Shown here in pieces: positions 12,701 to 26,900 of a stretch of DNA of 64,000 nt (position 1 is its first letter; each line of letters starts with the position of its first letter). Origin of the DNA: Anodontia alba (Eukaryota > Mollusca > Bivalvia > Lucinida > Lucinidae); NCBI GenBank assembly GCA_964016985.1, contig OZ024828.1:3187701-3251700 (forward strand), read 5' to 3'. Below the pieces are notes generated by a model that saw only the letters and a list, made by a program, of their open reading frames with translations, had not been told where the DNA came from and did not search any database. The translations under genes and the position numbers were made by a program.

Positions 12701-14193
12701 AGCCATTGCATCGCTATTTAACATTGTAGCAGGCGAATGGTTTTCCTTTTCCTTTTTCCGAGAAAATAAGGCGCGCGATTCCAAGTGAAGCATCAGGTCC
12801 CGGGAAACCTTTTTCATAGTGAACTCTGCTGAGCAAGAACTTTGTCCTGTTAGTAAATCTCAAATTATTTACAATTGCAAATTTTTCCTGCTAAACAGAG
12901 CTGAGCATGAAATTTTCTTTCCTAATAAATATGAAAATGCCAAATATTGTTGGCATTTTCATATTTATTAGCGGAGAAAATTTCGTGCTTAGCTTAATTG
13001 AGCATGAAAAAATAGTTTTATAACCTCGGGGACCTGCTTTGTCAAAAACAAAATGATATGGGGTCTGTCAAGCGAAAAAGTTCCTCCGATACAGATAACC
13101 CTACACATACAATGTACGCGAAGTATCATCCGGGATTTTTGCTGTTTGTTCATACATTCTGTTGAATCCAGTTATTCTGTAAACGGAAAGTGAAGGCTCT
13201 AATCAGACTGCGCGAATATGCAGGCTGATCTAGGCCTTCGTTGTCCGCATATGCCTGAAGACACATTTTCGCAGTTCATGCTCAACTCAGCTGAGCATGA
13301 AATTTTCTCTGCTAATAAATATGGAAATGCCAGCAATAGTTGACATTTCACCTGTTAGTAGCGGAGAAATGTTTCTGCTCAGCTATGTTTAGCAAGACAG
13401 AATTTGCAATAATTGTTACTCGTAATTTGAGATTTATTAGCAGGACAAATTTCATGCTCAGCTGAATTGAGCATGAAAACAGTTTTTATAACCTCGGGAA
13501 TAGGTTGTTAATATCGAGCATAATCTTTGATCACATACCTAAAGAATGTTTAGTCAAAGAATTCTCTTAGTGTTCAGTCAAAGAGCTCTCATAGTGTTTA
13601 GTCAAAGAAATATCTTAGTGTTTAGTCAAAGAATTCTCTTAGTGTTCAGTCAAAGAATTCTCTTTCTGAGGTTATATAGTTATATAAAATAGTATTTTCC
13701 ACTGAAATGCAGTTTGGTTTGCAAATAACTGCATCCTTTTCCACATTTGAGGACACATAACTCACATTTCTTAGTGGAAAGGATAGCACTTATTCCTGAG
13801 CAAACAGAACCAGACCACCCCTGAAAGTAAAATTTATTCAGGGTCTGCACTCTTTGCTATACAGCAAGCACTTTTAGACAGGTCACTGATCTTCACGAGA
13901 ACATACCTATATAATTTTGACCCCCTTAAACCCCACTTTTATATAGTAAAACTGGGGTTTACAGGGGTATACATTATTTTTCTTATTTCTGCTCAAAAAC
14001 ATAGATTGTGGGTACTCGTTAGAACCACCTCGCCGAGGTGGTTCTAAAGAGTATCCACAATCTATGTTTTGAGCAGAAATATAAATAATATCAGAATTTT
14101 TATCTGAAAATTTTCATTTTTTGGTGGTAAAATTTTCAGTATATTTGAATAGTCATGTTTTCGTAATGATTGATGCGGTTTTTTTGTTTTGTC

Positions 14194-14258
<65 letters not shown>

Positions 14259-14879
14259 TTTGTTTGTTGTTGTTGTTGTTTTTTTTTTTTTTTTGTTTTT
14301 TTTTGTTTTTTTTTTACTTTATTTTATTTATTAATTTTAATTTATTATTATTTTCCTTTTCAAATTTCATGATTAATATGGTTTGGTGTTACATTACCTC
14401 CTATATGAGTTAAGGGAATTGAATAAATATGGTAGATTTTCTGCTCTTTTTACATGGTAGACAACTATTGTGACCTAAGAGTCCTGTTTGACTATTATTA
14501 TGGAAAGCGATCAGCACTAAAATGAAACAGTTATTTTCTTTCAGAGTGATCCTATTTTCAGGAGGGGCTTTGCAACAGGAAATCACAAACTTTGTTGTTT
14601 CCCTGGCTAAAATAGCGAAAAAATATCAGAGGTTTTTATTTGAAAATGTTCAGTTTTTAAGATGAAATTTTCTATATATTTGAATAGGTGTGTTTTCGTA
14701 ATGCAAGTATTTAAAGTCCCCTTCAAGTACATCGGTACACCTGAAAGTTTTATCACTCTTTTGCAAAAGAGCACTATTTCCAATGGGAATTTTCTTTCAT
14801 AGTCAATTTAAAAACGGAGACTACCCCTGAAGGAAAGAATTTCCACCTTTGTGGAAAGAATTTATTCCAGGGGTGTGGG

Positions 14880-14912
<33 letters not shown>

Positions 14913-17900
14913 GTTTTTCCTTCAAGAGTAGCTCCCATTGAGAAAGAAGGCAAATATTTCAAAGAGTATTTGGTCTTGGAGTTGTATATATTTCCCTTAA
15001 GGAGATTTGATACTCCTGGTAGATTTTCGCCATTTTTGACAAGGGTGACAAATTTTGTGACTTCCTGTTTGCTTTTCTGCAAGCTTTCAATCCCCTTCTT
15101 AAAAGGGGCCTGTCTTAAAAAGTAAATATGTTCTCCCATTGCTGAAAAGCGGTCTACACTAAAAGGAAAGAATTTGCACCCAGCAAATTCTTTCCTTTTA
15201 GAGTAGATCCTTGTCAGAAGGGAAGCAAAACCATTTTAAAAGAGTTGCCTCCCTTGAAAGTATATAAATTCTCCTTTAAAGTTGAATGAATGAATTGTCT
15301 CTGTTTGCTTCTCTAGTGAATCTCCCTAGCATGCCACCAAAGATCCTGTTCCAGAGTTCACAGAGGAAAATATATTTCAAAGAAGGGGATACGGTTGAGC
15401 TGCCATGCGTGGCGTACGCCTACCCTCTTCCTAGGTAAGTGTGATTTTATCAATCTGCTCATATGTTTTTTATATTTTCATTTGAAATACAGTCGATTCT
15501 TGTTATCTCGAATTCCAAGGGACTCACTGAAACACTTCGAGATATCCGTACCTCGACATATCAGAGTTGAGAGAGTGAGGAGAACAATAAATTGAACAAC
15601 CACATTTAACAAATAAATATGTTATTTGACTCCTGAAGTTAGAAATATATATATAATAATGTGGAAAAGAGGAGAAATTGCTCCTTAGGGGCAATTTCTC
15701 CTCTTTTCCACATTATTTTGTTACCTGTTGTCATAGTTTCATGTTAAAACAGGGACCAGATTTTCACTTCACTTCTAGATAAGCGGTAATTCGAAATAAG
15801 CAAGTTCGAGATAACGGGGTTCGACTGTATTCTGTGGGTTTTAATATTTTTCCTTTGTTTTGTTAATGACAGATTTCAGCTGTCATTTTTCGTTTCCCTT
15901 AACTTTTCCCCTGTTAGCTGCTTTGACCATCACTGAAAATGCTTCCAGGCAAAAGGTAGTGCAACCTATACTCAAGCTTTGCGGCATTTACAAATGGATT
16001 TAGTCAAAGTAATGTTCATTTGACATTCAAGAGCATTATTTCTCGAGTTTTGAATATAGTGTCGGATAAATATGAAAATAAAATCAGAAATGAAAACTGT
16101 CGAGGGATGAATGCATATGCATGAGGAAAATGTAAACAAACGGAACTTATTAACATAATATATATCAGTACGCCATGGTTGTTGCTATTTGTGAAATATC
16201 TGCCAATAACGGCGTACCACCTGTTAGCATTGGTTTCTGCCAAAAAATCTTGCAAGGTCTATAAAAAGCAAATAAGTATCGATCAACCCAAAGTTATTTC
16301 CTAAAGTTCAGATTTTCATGAATTTCTCAAGAAATCTGTCATCTCAGTGCCTTTGGCACTTTGATTTATATAATTGATTACACTGCTTGCCTAACGCCAT
16401 ATGACAATTCAGAAAGAAACTAATCTATCATGTGAGCAGTTTCCTGGCCATGAAGTAAGACGAAATGCACTGGGATTTTCCGTCAAAGCACTGATAGCAC
16501 TGGTGGGTCGATTGTCTCTGAGTGTAGATTGAGAAAATGATCCTTAAATGGGACTTCAGACTGTTTCATTCAATCCTTAACTTCCTGTAACTTAAGCAAA
16601 CGGTGCAGACCCTTATCAGAAACCGTGTTCTGTGGCGTCTGATCTGGGTCTGCACTGTTTGTCCATGTGTCAAATGCCCAAGTCCAGGTTTTACAGATAA
16701 CCCTCTATCAACAGCACTAAGAATCACACCTGGTAATCTCGTAAGGGGTAACCGGTAGTTATGTACTAAAAATTTTTACGCGAACTTCCGGCCATGACTT
16801 ACGAGACCTACAAATGTCAGCAAACGGGTAAGTTCTCCTAATTAATTGATTATTAGTCAATTTCATAGACATATTTTGAATAATCGGCAATGCTATTCCC
16901 AACAACTTGGAATACATAAGATGCTAAAAGTTTCAAGTCGAATATGACTTCCGAGGCTGATTAGCCCTTACGGTAGCATTAACCCTTACTGGGACAACAT
17001 CACGAAAACATGCCTATATTATATTGACCCCCTTAAACCCCACTTTTATATCGTAAAACTGGGGTTTTGAGGGGTATACATTATTTTTCTTATTTCTGCT
17101 TAAAACATAGATACCCGTTAGAACCGCCTCGGCGAGGCGGTTCTAACGAGTACCCACAATCTATGTTTTGAGCAGAAATATAAAAAATATCAGAGTTTTT
17201 TATCTGAAAATTTTCGTTTTTTTTTGGAGGTGAAATTTTCTATATATTTGAATAGGCGTGTTTTCGTAATGAGAAAGCCTATACAATACAAAGCGATTTT
17301 TTACGGCAGTAAAATGAAACTTCTATGCGAATTTTCTCAACTGAGAGCTTCAAATATATGCAAACGTGTACCCAGCAAACACACAACGTGGTTACAACGT
17401 CCTTACAACGTCGCTGCAACGTCACGACGTTGCAGCGACGTTGTAAGGACGTTGTTGCGACGTTGTGTGTTTGCTGGGTAATATCTGAACCCTACTGACA
17501 CATGCTGTCTCATTTGCTAAACGTTTCATTGTGTTTACTTATTTATATGTAAATCATATAATGGAATATTTTGAAACGGGTTTAGTCTAAAATCTGCATG
17601 TTTTTAAATGCGAGGCATTCTGGCTTATGTTCCCATAAAGGATAGTCAGGCCTTCATTACGAAAACATACGTATTCAAATATACTGAAAATTTTACCATC
17701 ACAAAAATGAAAATTTTCACATAAAAATTCTGATATTTTTCATATTTCTGCTCAAAACATAGATTCTGGGTACTCGTTAGATCCGCCTCGGCGAGGCGGT
17801 TCTGGTACTCGTTAGATCCGCCTCGGTGAGGCGGTTCTAACGAGTACCCACAATCTGTGTTTTTGAACAGAAATAAGAAAAATAATGTATACCCCTGTAA

Positions 17901-20900
17901 ACCCCAGTTTTACTATATAAAACTGGGGTTTAAAGGGGTCAAAATCATATAGGCGTGTTTTCGTGATGGTAATAAGAGATAATCCGTCCTTGTAATCAGA
18001 CACCTGACAGTTGGCTTTTTTGTCCCCGTAAGGGGTAATGGCCCCGTAAGGGGTAATCGACCCCGTAAGTCATATTCGGCACAAATATTTCAGTCCCCGG
18101 AACAAATGCTTGAGAAATTAAACATCTTACGTATTTCAACACAGACGTAGGTTGCAGTACGTATTATTTGATATTTTAAACAAGTATTTCATGGCCCAGA
18201 TGGCTGAAAATACCTTTATTTTGCACTGGAAAAAAAGTAAAAACAGGAATATTGAACTACCCTTCTTCGGGTGAAATTAAATTAAAAATTAGCAGCTTGT
18301 TTTGTGGGGGGGGGGGGGGGGGGTTTGTTGTTGTTTTTTGTTGTTTCTTTGTTTTTTTTGTTTCTTTCTTTTTTTTTTTTTTGTTTTTTTTTTTTTTTTT
18401 TTGTTTTTTGTTTGTTTGTTTGTTTGTTTTTTTGTTGTTGTTTTTTTTGTTTTTTTTGTTTTGTTTTTTTGTTTTTCAAACCCACACCTATCTTTTCCGA
18501 CGCAGAAATGAAATTTTTTTTGAAAAGCATTGTCCGATTTTTCAAAATCTGTCTATGAAATTGGCTAAAATTCAATAAAGCAGGAGAACTTACCCGTTTA
18601 TTGACATTTGGAGGTCTCATACAAATGTGAGTCATAGTGGGAAGTTCGCGTAAAGAGTTTGAGAGCATAACCACCGGCTACCCCTTACGAGATTTCCAGA
18701 TGTGAGAATAGCGCGGCTATAAATAACATGATTTTCGTCTAACGCGCGGTCTGATTACATTGGTCAATGATAATCACGAGGATATCTACCTACAGAAAAT
18801 TGTAGCCTGTAAACAATCGATCTAAAAATGACATGCATCCCTGCATAGTTGCACTAGTTATACTTCTTATTCTAACCTTGTGTGAACTAACTTATATCTG
18901 TTTGCATTTTGGACAGCCGAGAAAACTCAAAATAAACAATCCATTGCGGGACAGCTATTTCCTGATAAAAAAAAATGTTTACTCAGTTTAGGCGTTAAAA
19001 AAATTGTATTTAGGCATTAAGTCAGCTACTTTATCTTATCACTTCCCACGCAATGTATAGATTCAGCAGACGAAAAACTGGTGGTATTTTTAATTCATTT
19101 TGTTGTTGTTGTTGTTTATTTTGCATTATTATATGAATATATTTGTTCTTATTCTTCCCCAGAAAACAATGCTTTGACATTTCATGCAAATAGTTTCCTC
19201 TGGAGACAATTTGTAAGAAAATATTAAAGCCTTCGTTCCTAGAAAAGTGAGATAACATTTCAAAACGAGGTCTGCTGCAATTTTACCGGGCATGCTTAGC
19301 GTTTAGAACCAACCACTGAATGTTGGTATTTGATATTCTGTTTTTAGTTACCGCTGGACACGTGATGGTGCTGATTTCAATACAGATAATAACAGAACGG
19401 AAACCAGACCAGATTCAGGAACTCTGATCATTCACAAGTAATTTTGACATTTTCGTAAGGCCAAACAAAAAAAAATGTGTTTTCCCACGGGAGCAGTTTC
19501 AACTGGGTCTACACTGTTTGTTTGTCATTCTATCAGTTCTTTTTAGACATACAGTCGACTCTCGTTATCTCGAATTCCAAGGGACTCGCTGAAACACTTC
19601 GAGATATCCGTACCTCCACATATCAGAGTTGAGAGCGTGAGGAAAACAATAAATTGAACAACCATATTTAACAAATGAATATGTAATTTGACTTCTGAAG
19701 TTAGAAATATATATAGAGAATAATTGCTCCTTAGGAGCAATGTCTCCTCTTTTCCACATTATTTTGTTACCTGTTGTCATAGTTTCATGTTAAAACAGGG
19801 ACAAGATTTTCACTTCGAGATAAGCGGTAATTCGAAATGAGCGAGTTCGAGATAACGAGATTCGACTGTATTGAAGATTATTCAAACAGATTTGGTAATA
19901 GAACTTAATGTTAATTACGGTATATAGAGTTCAAATACATTCGGTAATTAAAGTAAAATTCTATCTGAAAAATGTAGGGAGAAAAAATCCCTACCATTTT
20001 TTTTCAAACATGTCACCCTAAACACACATATTTTTTTTTATTTGCCCTAACATTAGAAGGCAATTATGAACCATTTGCATATATTTGCGTAACGCTATTT
20101 GCGACATCACGTTTAACGATGCCCACTCAAGCAATTAAGTGGCATTTGTTAGGGGCGGGCCCCAGAGGGGGTTCGGAGGGGTCAGTCGAATCCCCTTTTG
20201 TCTCAAACCATTTTCACGAGAAATTGGGACACATTTTGCATACCGTATTTACCATAAATGTTTGGGCACCTTATATTATGCGTCTCATATTTATCTATCT
20301 TCGACATAGCTGGTTTTAAGTGTTCTGATGATGCCGTATATCATGTTAGTGTAGTTAACCCTTCTCTTGCTAAACACGACATGCCCTGTCTAGGCAAAAC
20401 AGTGTAGATCCCGATTAGTTGGCTTCTGAAGAAGCCAACTGATATGGATCTGCACTGTTTGTCAATAAATATGTGAATTTCTATCAAAAATCCGGATCAA
20501 GTAATCTGATTAGCTGGAAATTAGAAGTGGGCATGGCATCTTAATTTATTCAGCATGACAAGGATTACCAGTTTATATTTTCTTTATCTTTTGGTCACTG
20601 TGCTCGTTTGGATTTATTTTAAAACAGAATATTGCTCAACCATTGGCTAGAAGGAAGAATGTCTCACGTTACATTACAAAGTCAATAAAACTATGAACTG
20701 ACTCAATAAAACCGAGTCTGCTATTTTCGCATATACAGTCGACTCTCGTTATCTCGAATTCCAAGGGACTTACTGAAACACTTCGAGATAGCCGTACCTC
20801 GACATATCAGAGTTGAGAGAGTGAGGAAAACAATAAATTGAACAATCACATTTAACAAATGAATATGTAATTTGACTCCTGAAGATAGAAATATATATAT

Positions 20901-23900
20901 GAAATAATGTGGAAAAGAGGAGAAATTGCTCATTTCTCCTCTTTTCCACATTATTTTGTTACCTGTTGTCATAGTTTTTTGTTAAAACAGGGACCAGATT
21001 TTCACTTCGAGATAAGCGGTAATTCGAAATAAGCGAGTTCGAGCTAACGAGGTTCGACTGTAGTTACACTGCTGTTCGTGAACAGACTCAATACAATCGA
21101 GTCTGCGGTTTTCGCTAATTTGGTGTAATTTTTTAGCTCGCCGGGACTGTGCCCCTGGAGAGCTTATGTTGTCACCCAGGCGTTGGCTCGGCGTCTGTCG
21201 GCGTCCGCGTCGGCGTCAGCGGCCGCGTTAGCACAATGTTTAAGTTTTCAAATGTGTGCATAGGTTTTTAACTGTTTGAGGTACTGCCTTGATATTTGGC
21301 GTACACCTACTTTAGGGTAAGACCTTTCAGTAGCATACACCCTCATTCCCAAAATAGACTCTTTATATAGGTCAAGGTCAGTTCTTACTTTGTCTTTTAC
21401 ACCCATGTTTAAGTTTTGCGTTTAAGTTTTGAGAAGTGTACATAACTGCTGAAGTGTTCAAGATAGAGCTCTAATATTTGGCCCACACCAGCCTTAGGGT
21501 TAGACCTTTCAATAGCACACACCTCTTCCTCATTTTGACCTTCTGCCTAGGTCAAGGTCAGGTCACAATTTGTTATTTGAACCTATGTTCGAGTTCTGCG
21601 TTTAAGTTTTGAAAAGTGTTTGTAACTGTTGAAGTATTCAAGATACTGCTTTAATATTTGACCCACACTAATAATAGGGTACGTAAGACCTTTCAATAGC
21701 TCAGACTTTTTCTTCAGTTTGACCTTTTGCTTTGGTCAAGATCAGGTTATACTTAGTCATTTAAACCCATGTTTAAGTTTTGCGTTTACATTTTGAAAAG
21801 TGTTGGTAACTGCTTAAGTATTCAAGATGCTGCTTTAATATTTGGCCCACACCAACCTTAGGGTAAGACCTTTCAATAGAACACACCCCTTCCTCAGTCT
21901 GACCTGCCTAGGTCAAGATCAGGTCATACTTTGTCATTTATAGCCGTGTCTAAGTTTTGAAAAGTGTACATGGCTGCTGAAGTATGTAAGATATAGCTTT
22001 CATATTTCATCCACACCAGCCTAAGGGAAGATGTTTCAATGGCATATACCCCATCCCTCAGTTTGATATTCTTCCAACATCAAAGTCAGGTCCTACTCTG
22101 ACATTTCTGCTGTGTTTAAGTTCTGCATTTAAACTTTAATATTTAAAGATTGTTTTCTTATCCGACCAGCCCTTTCCAGCGAGCTGCGTTGTCTTCTGAC
22201 AAGTCTTGTTCTTCTACGGGACACTTCTTATCAGAATTTATGTAAAACGTCTTGTAACAAATAATGCTTATATTCATAATATGGCTATATTCAGTCAACG
22301 CGAAGAATGAAAATAAAAGTTTTATTCGAGTCACGTGACCTAACTTCTATGGCATGAATGGGTGTTAATTGTACTTGATATCATTATTAACCCGTTAAAT
22401 CAGATAGACCAAAACAAATACCTGTGCAAACAGTGTAGATCCTTATGAGACGGCTCGTAACGATCTACACTGTTTGTCATTCTAATTTTGAGTTCATAAT
22501 GAATCCCCTATTTCTCGGACCCATCAATACCGAGCCTATTTACAGCAGTGGACATGTCCAAAGCAAAGAATGGAAGAGTCCACTTCAGAAATTGAGGATT
22601 GAAAGGTTAACTGCTCTCTGCCGTGTGATTGCTTGAAATGAGAATATACATTTGGATCAGTGTACACAACCCGGAGATTCAATGGCATATCCAGAAGGGA
22701 ATTATTTTTATGCACATTTTGAAAAAAAAAAATCTGGAAACAACTCTCCATAGTGTCGCTTTTTCTGGAAACAGACTTTCTTTTAGCTGTTTCATCCCTG
22801 AGTTTCTCAAGTGGACTCTTCCATCCTTGAATTTGGATATGTCCACTGATGCAAACAGGGGTTTAGGTCTGAAATAAAAAAATCAGAATGGCAAACAGTA
22901 TAGATCCTGAGCCAACTCATCTGGATCTACACTGTTTGCAGCACAGGTATCTGTTTTGGTCTGCAAGGCTGAAAGAGTTACATGTAAGACTAGCTCCTAT
23001 GATAAAGGAGGAATTATGAAATAGCAGGCGGTCTTTATAGTTTGCAAAATATAATTGAAACTCAGCAGGCTTACAAGTATATAGCGTCATTTCATTGGTC
23101 GAGAGCAATTTGAAAACGGGGATTATAATTCGATAAACCAGGAAGCCAAGAACTATTTTATCCGCGCAAATCTAAAATGAGAAAGTTTACCTATATTTTA
23201 GACGTAAATATGACTTAATTGGAATTACAAGTATAAGGAAATATTATAAGAAGGAATAAATTTTACTATTGTGGATTTTATAGCTGTGAATACGTCGGTG
23301 AATCACTCCCAAACTCAACTGGGTCGTTTATTCAGTTTGTGAATGGCCGGCCGGCGTTTACACTCCGATCACAGGCGTTTGAAATATGGTCCATCAAACG
23401 TACGGAAAATGTCCAAATATAAAAACTCCGAAGCAATTTCAAATTTACGAAATGGCTTACTGTCACATTTGATTTTTGACATTATGAATTATTTATGAAC
23501 AAAACTTCAAGCTCCTGTTCTCCGATAAAATCCACAACAATATAAAATTCATTCAGTCCTATAATACAGTCGAACCTCGTTATCTCGAACTCGCTTATTT
23601 CGAATTACCGCATATCTCGAAGTGAAAATCTGATCCCTATTTTAAGATGACACTATGACAACAGGTAATAAAATAATGAGGAAAAGAGGAGAAATTGCTC
23701 CTAGCAATTTCTCCTCTTTTCCACATTATTTTATACATATATTTCTAACTTCAGGAGTCAAATTACATATTCATTTGTTAAATGTGGTTGTTCAATTTAT
23801 TGTTTTCCACACTCTCTCAACTCTGATATGTTGAGGTACGGATATCTCGAAGTATTTCAGTGAGTCCCTTGGAATTCGAGATAACGAGGGTCGACTGTAT

Positions 23901-26900
23901 TTCCTTACGCACATGCGTAATGTGTGTAATGAATGCTACGCCTGTTGCTCTGAAAGAAGTTGTGGACTGAATGCCATACTTTTACTGTTATCCCTCTAAT
24001 GACAATAGAATGTTTATGTACTCGAGTTCATGAAAAATGGAATATCCTCTGTTACAGCGGACCATGTTTTTCCACACTGTAACAAGTGTTCGTCTTTCCA
24101 CCTCTGAACCATTATCGGCCCAACAGGATTCCTTTCGAGTCCGATATAGATTTAAGCAGAATGCCCATATCAGCTACAGGGGTCATGTCTTTCTAGCTGT
24201 TTTAAAGAGGTCATGCCTTGCCATATATGTTACAAGGTTTATTCCTTCCACCTCTTTTAAAGGGATAAATTTTTCTCATACATGGTTTAATGGTTTTCCA
24301 CCGCATTTCAAGCAACCATGCCATTCTAATATTATTACAATGCTTCCTGTCTTTCCACATTTTTAAAGGGATCATATCTTTTCACATTTGCTGCAGGGAT
24401 TTGCGTCTTTTTGCCTCTTTTAAAGGAGGCACATTTTTTCCCACATTTTTACAGCGGTTAATGTTTCCAACGTCTTTTAAAGAAACAATATCTTTCCACA
24501 CTTGTTACAGGGGATCATCTCTTTCCACCTCCACCTCTTTTAAAGGGAGCCTGGCTTTGCACATTTGTTACACAGCTTTATGTGTATATGTGAAGTACAG
24601 TCGAACCTCGTTATCTCGAACTCGCTTATTTCGAATTACCGCTTATCTCGAAGTGAAAACCTGGTCCCCGTTTTAACATGAAACTATGACAACAGGTAAT
24701 AAAATAATGTGGAAAAGAGGAGAAATTGCTCCTCAGGAGCAATTTCTCCCCTTTTCCACATTATTTTATATATATATTTCTAACTTCAGGAGTCAAATTA
24801 CATATTCATTTGTTAAATGTGGTTGTTTTCAATTTATTGTTTTCCTCACTCTCTCAACTCTGATATGTCAAAGTATGGATATCTCGAAGTGTTTCAGTGA
24901 GTCCCTTGGAATTCGAGATAACGAGAGTCGACTGTATTTAAGCATGGCCATCAAGTGTATCTACTTATTATTGTTCTCTTTTATGCTGGGTATAGTTGCT
25001 TTCTTTTTTATGCTGGGTATAGTTGCTTTATCTTTTATGCTGGGTATAGTTGCTTTCTCTTTTATGCTGGGTACAGTTGCTAATCACAAATGAAAATTCG
25101 TACTGTACAAAATGGCTGTCTAAATATATGCTGCACAGTGGTTTTTTTTGTTTAAAGCAATATATAGTCAATATATATACGAATCTTTAGCTGTATATCT
25201 TTCCGGTCAAGGTACAACGTCGTACACCACAACCTCTTTATAACACTATTGTTTGGGTCCATACCATAAACCGTGTTAGTTAAACAACCGTGTTATATCC
25301 AAACAAAGCGTACAGATTATATTGAAAAATGACCATTTATGGTCATTTTTCAATATAATCTATACATTTTTGGGATCCATCTTTGAACCGTGCTATATAC
25401 AAAACCGTGTTATAACGAACCGTGTTATAAAGAGGTCGTGGTGTATTTGCAAGTTTTGCCACCTTAGGTCATTGCCGGGTAAACTGTTAAAGTGATAAAA
25501 AACTTGAAGCAGACGGCAGTCTATTTTTTATTTCTTTTCAGAGATTAAAAGACAGGCGATTTACACGAAATGTCAAGCCTTATTACTCTGAATAGTATAA
25601 AAAAAATCGAATTAGCACACGAGAAAAGGGTACTTCTCATAGGCGACAGCAAAAAATATAAAATAACTAGAAAAAGTATGGAGAATGCATTTTTTGGGAA
25701 AAGCGAGTACTGAAATAGGCAGGTTTTGTGCACTCGATAATATTTCGTTGCATGACTTTCTCATAAATTCGAACAAATGTTACAGTCGCAGCTATGTACA
25801 TATCACCAGGTTGTTGGCGTAGGATGTTCACTCTGTTCTCTATATAATCTTTCAGTCCAGACGAAGGAATATACCAATGTTACGCAGAGAACTTTGTAGC
25901 AGTATCTATGTCAGACAAATTCGCACTTGTGAAAGCCTATTTGGAAAGCCTGCATAACAATTACGTCTCGGTAAGACATGCCACTGGCGCAGTCAGAACG
26001 GAATTATTATTACACACAATTTCTCTTTAATGCAAATAATTTCCTTACGCATATGCGTAACATGCGTAGTGAGTAGTAAGTATATGTAAACCATGCTAAA
26101 CTAACGCTCCTTACAACCTATAGCATATCGATGATGATTACAATGACGCGTATTTTCGTTGATAATTAGTCTTTCGAAATCTTGCTAAACTACAGTAAAA
26201 CCTGTGTAAGAGAGTTACCTTCGAGACTGACTTTAAATAGTGGTTGATGTAGAAAAAGTTGTCTGTCTTATTAAGGTGCATGTCATGTAATTTTGCTAGC
26301 AAAATTACATGACATGTACCTTTATAAGACAACCACCTTTCCACATCAACCACTAAGGTCAATTTCAAAGGTGGCTATCTTACACAGGTTTTACTGTATG
26401 TACGAATGTATGAATCTTTACACTATTCCTTTCAGGCACCAAATACATTGCTATATGGACTATAAGTCTTTTGAAGTAAGCGCTCTGGATATTCATACAC
26501 TTAAACAATCTATGTTTATGATTAGACACACTTGTTTGTTTGTGTTGAGGTTTTACGGCCCAGTCAACCCAACGGGGTCATGTCGAGCGCGGTCAGTTTA
26601 CCTAACCACACGTTTACTGGACAGGCTTAGTCCTCTAAGCGGGTAACCAGTATTGTGCACATTCTTTCGCCAGAAACTGACAACTGCCTTTCTTGAATCA
26701 GCGGAAGGGAGAGAAAGACCGTAGAAAATATTTCATGATCAATCTCCACGAAAGAGACACACTTGTAGTTTAAGAATCTGCACTGGCATGTTTTAGATAG
26801 CCAAGGGTGCAATGTTTATTCATGCGGACAATGAAGACTTTAATTAGACTGCGCGAATGTACAGCTGCTTTGAGTCTTCGTTGGGCGTACATTGCTCATT

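Larger units (their letters stand above)
16728..18703. mobile_element. ~2 kb non-autonomous TIR element (CTCGTAAGGGGTA ends) with three nested elements
   Basis: Inverted repeats of about 115 bp: AATCTCGTAAGGGGTAACCG at 16734 and CGGCTACCCCTTACGAGATT at 18675-18694, with GAACTTCC and GGGTAAGTTCTCC sub-blocks also mirrored. GTAAGGGGTAAT motifs repeat inside (18020-18070). Family A copies 6 and 7 and a family D palindrome are nested, plus a G/T homopolymer zone (18304-18475). No transposase is visible. The flanks match an uninterrupted repeat at 43.5-43.8 kb. Confidence 0.82.
22160..23560. other. Intron 4 sequence, no gene
   Basis: Only the repeats at 22425 and 22540 are recognised; the rest is AT-rich. 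Confidence 0.5.

Noticed and set aside
18252..18674. Open frames rich in Phe, Gly or Lys
   Set aside because: They come entirely from poly-T and poly-G tracts.
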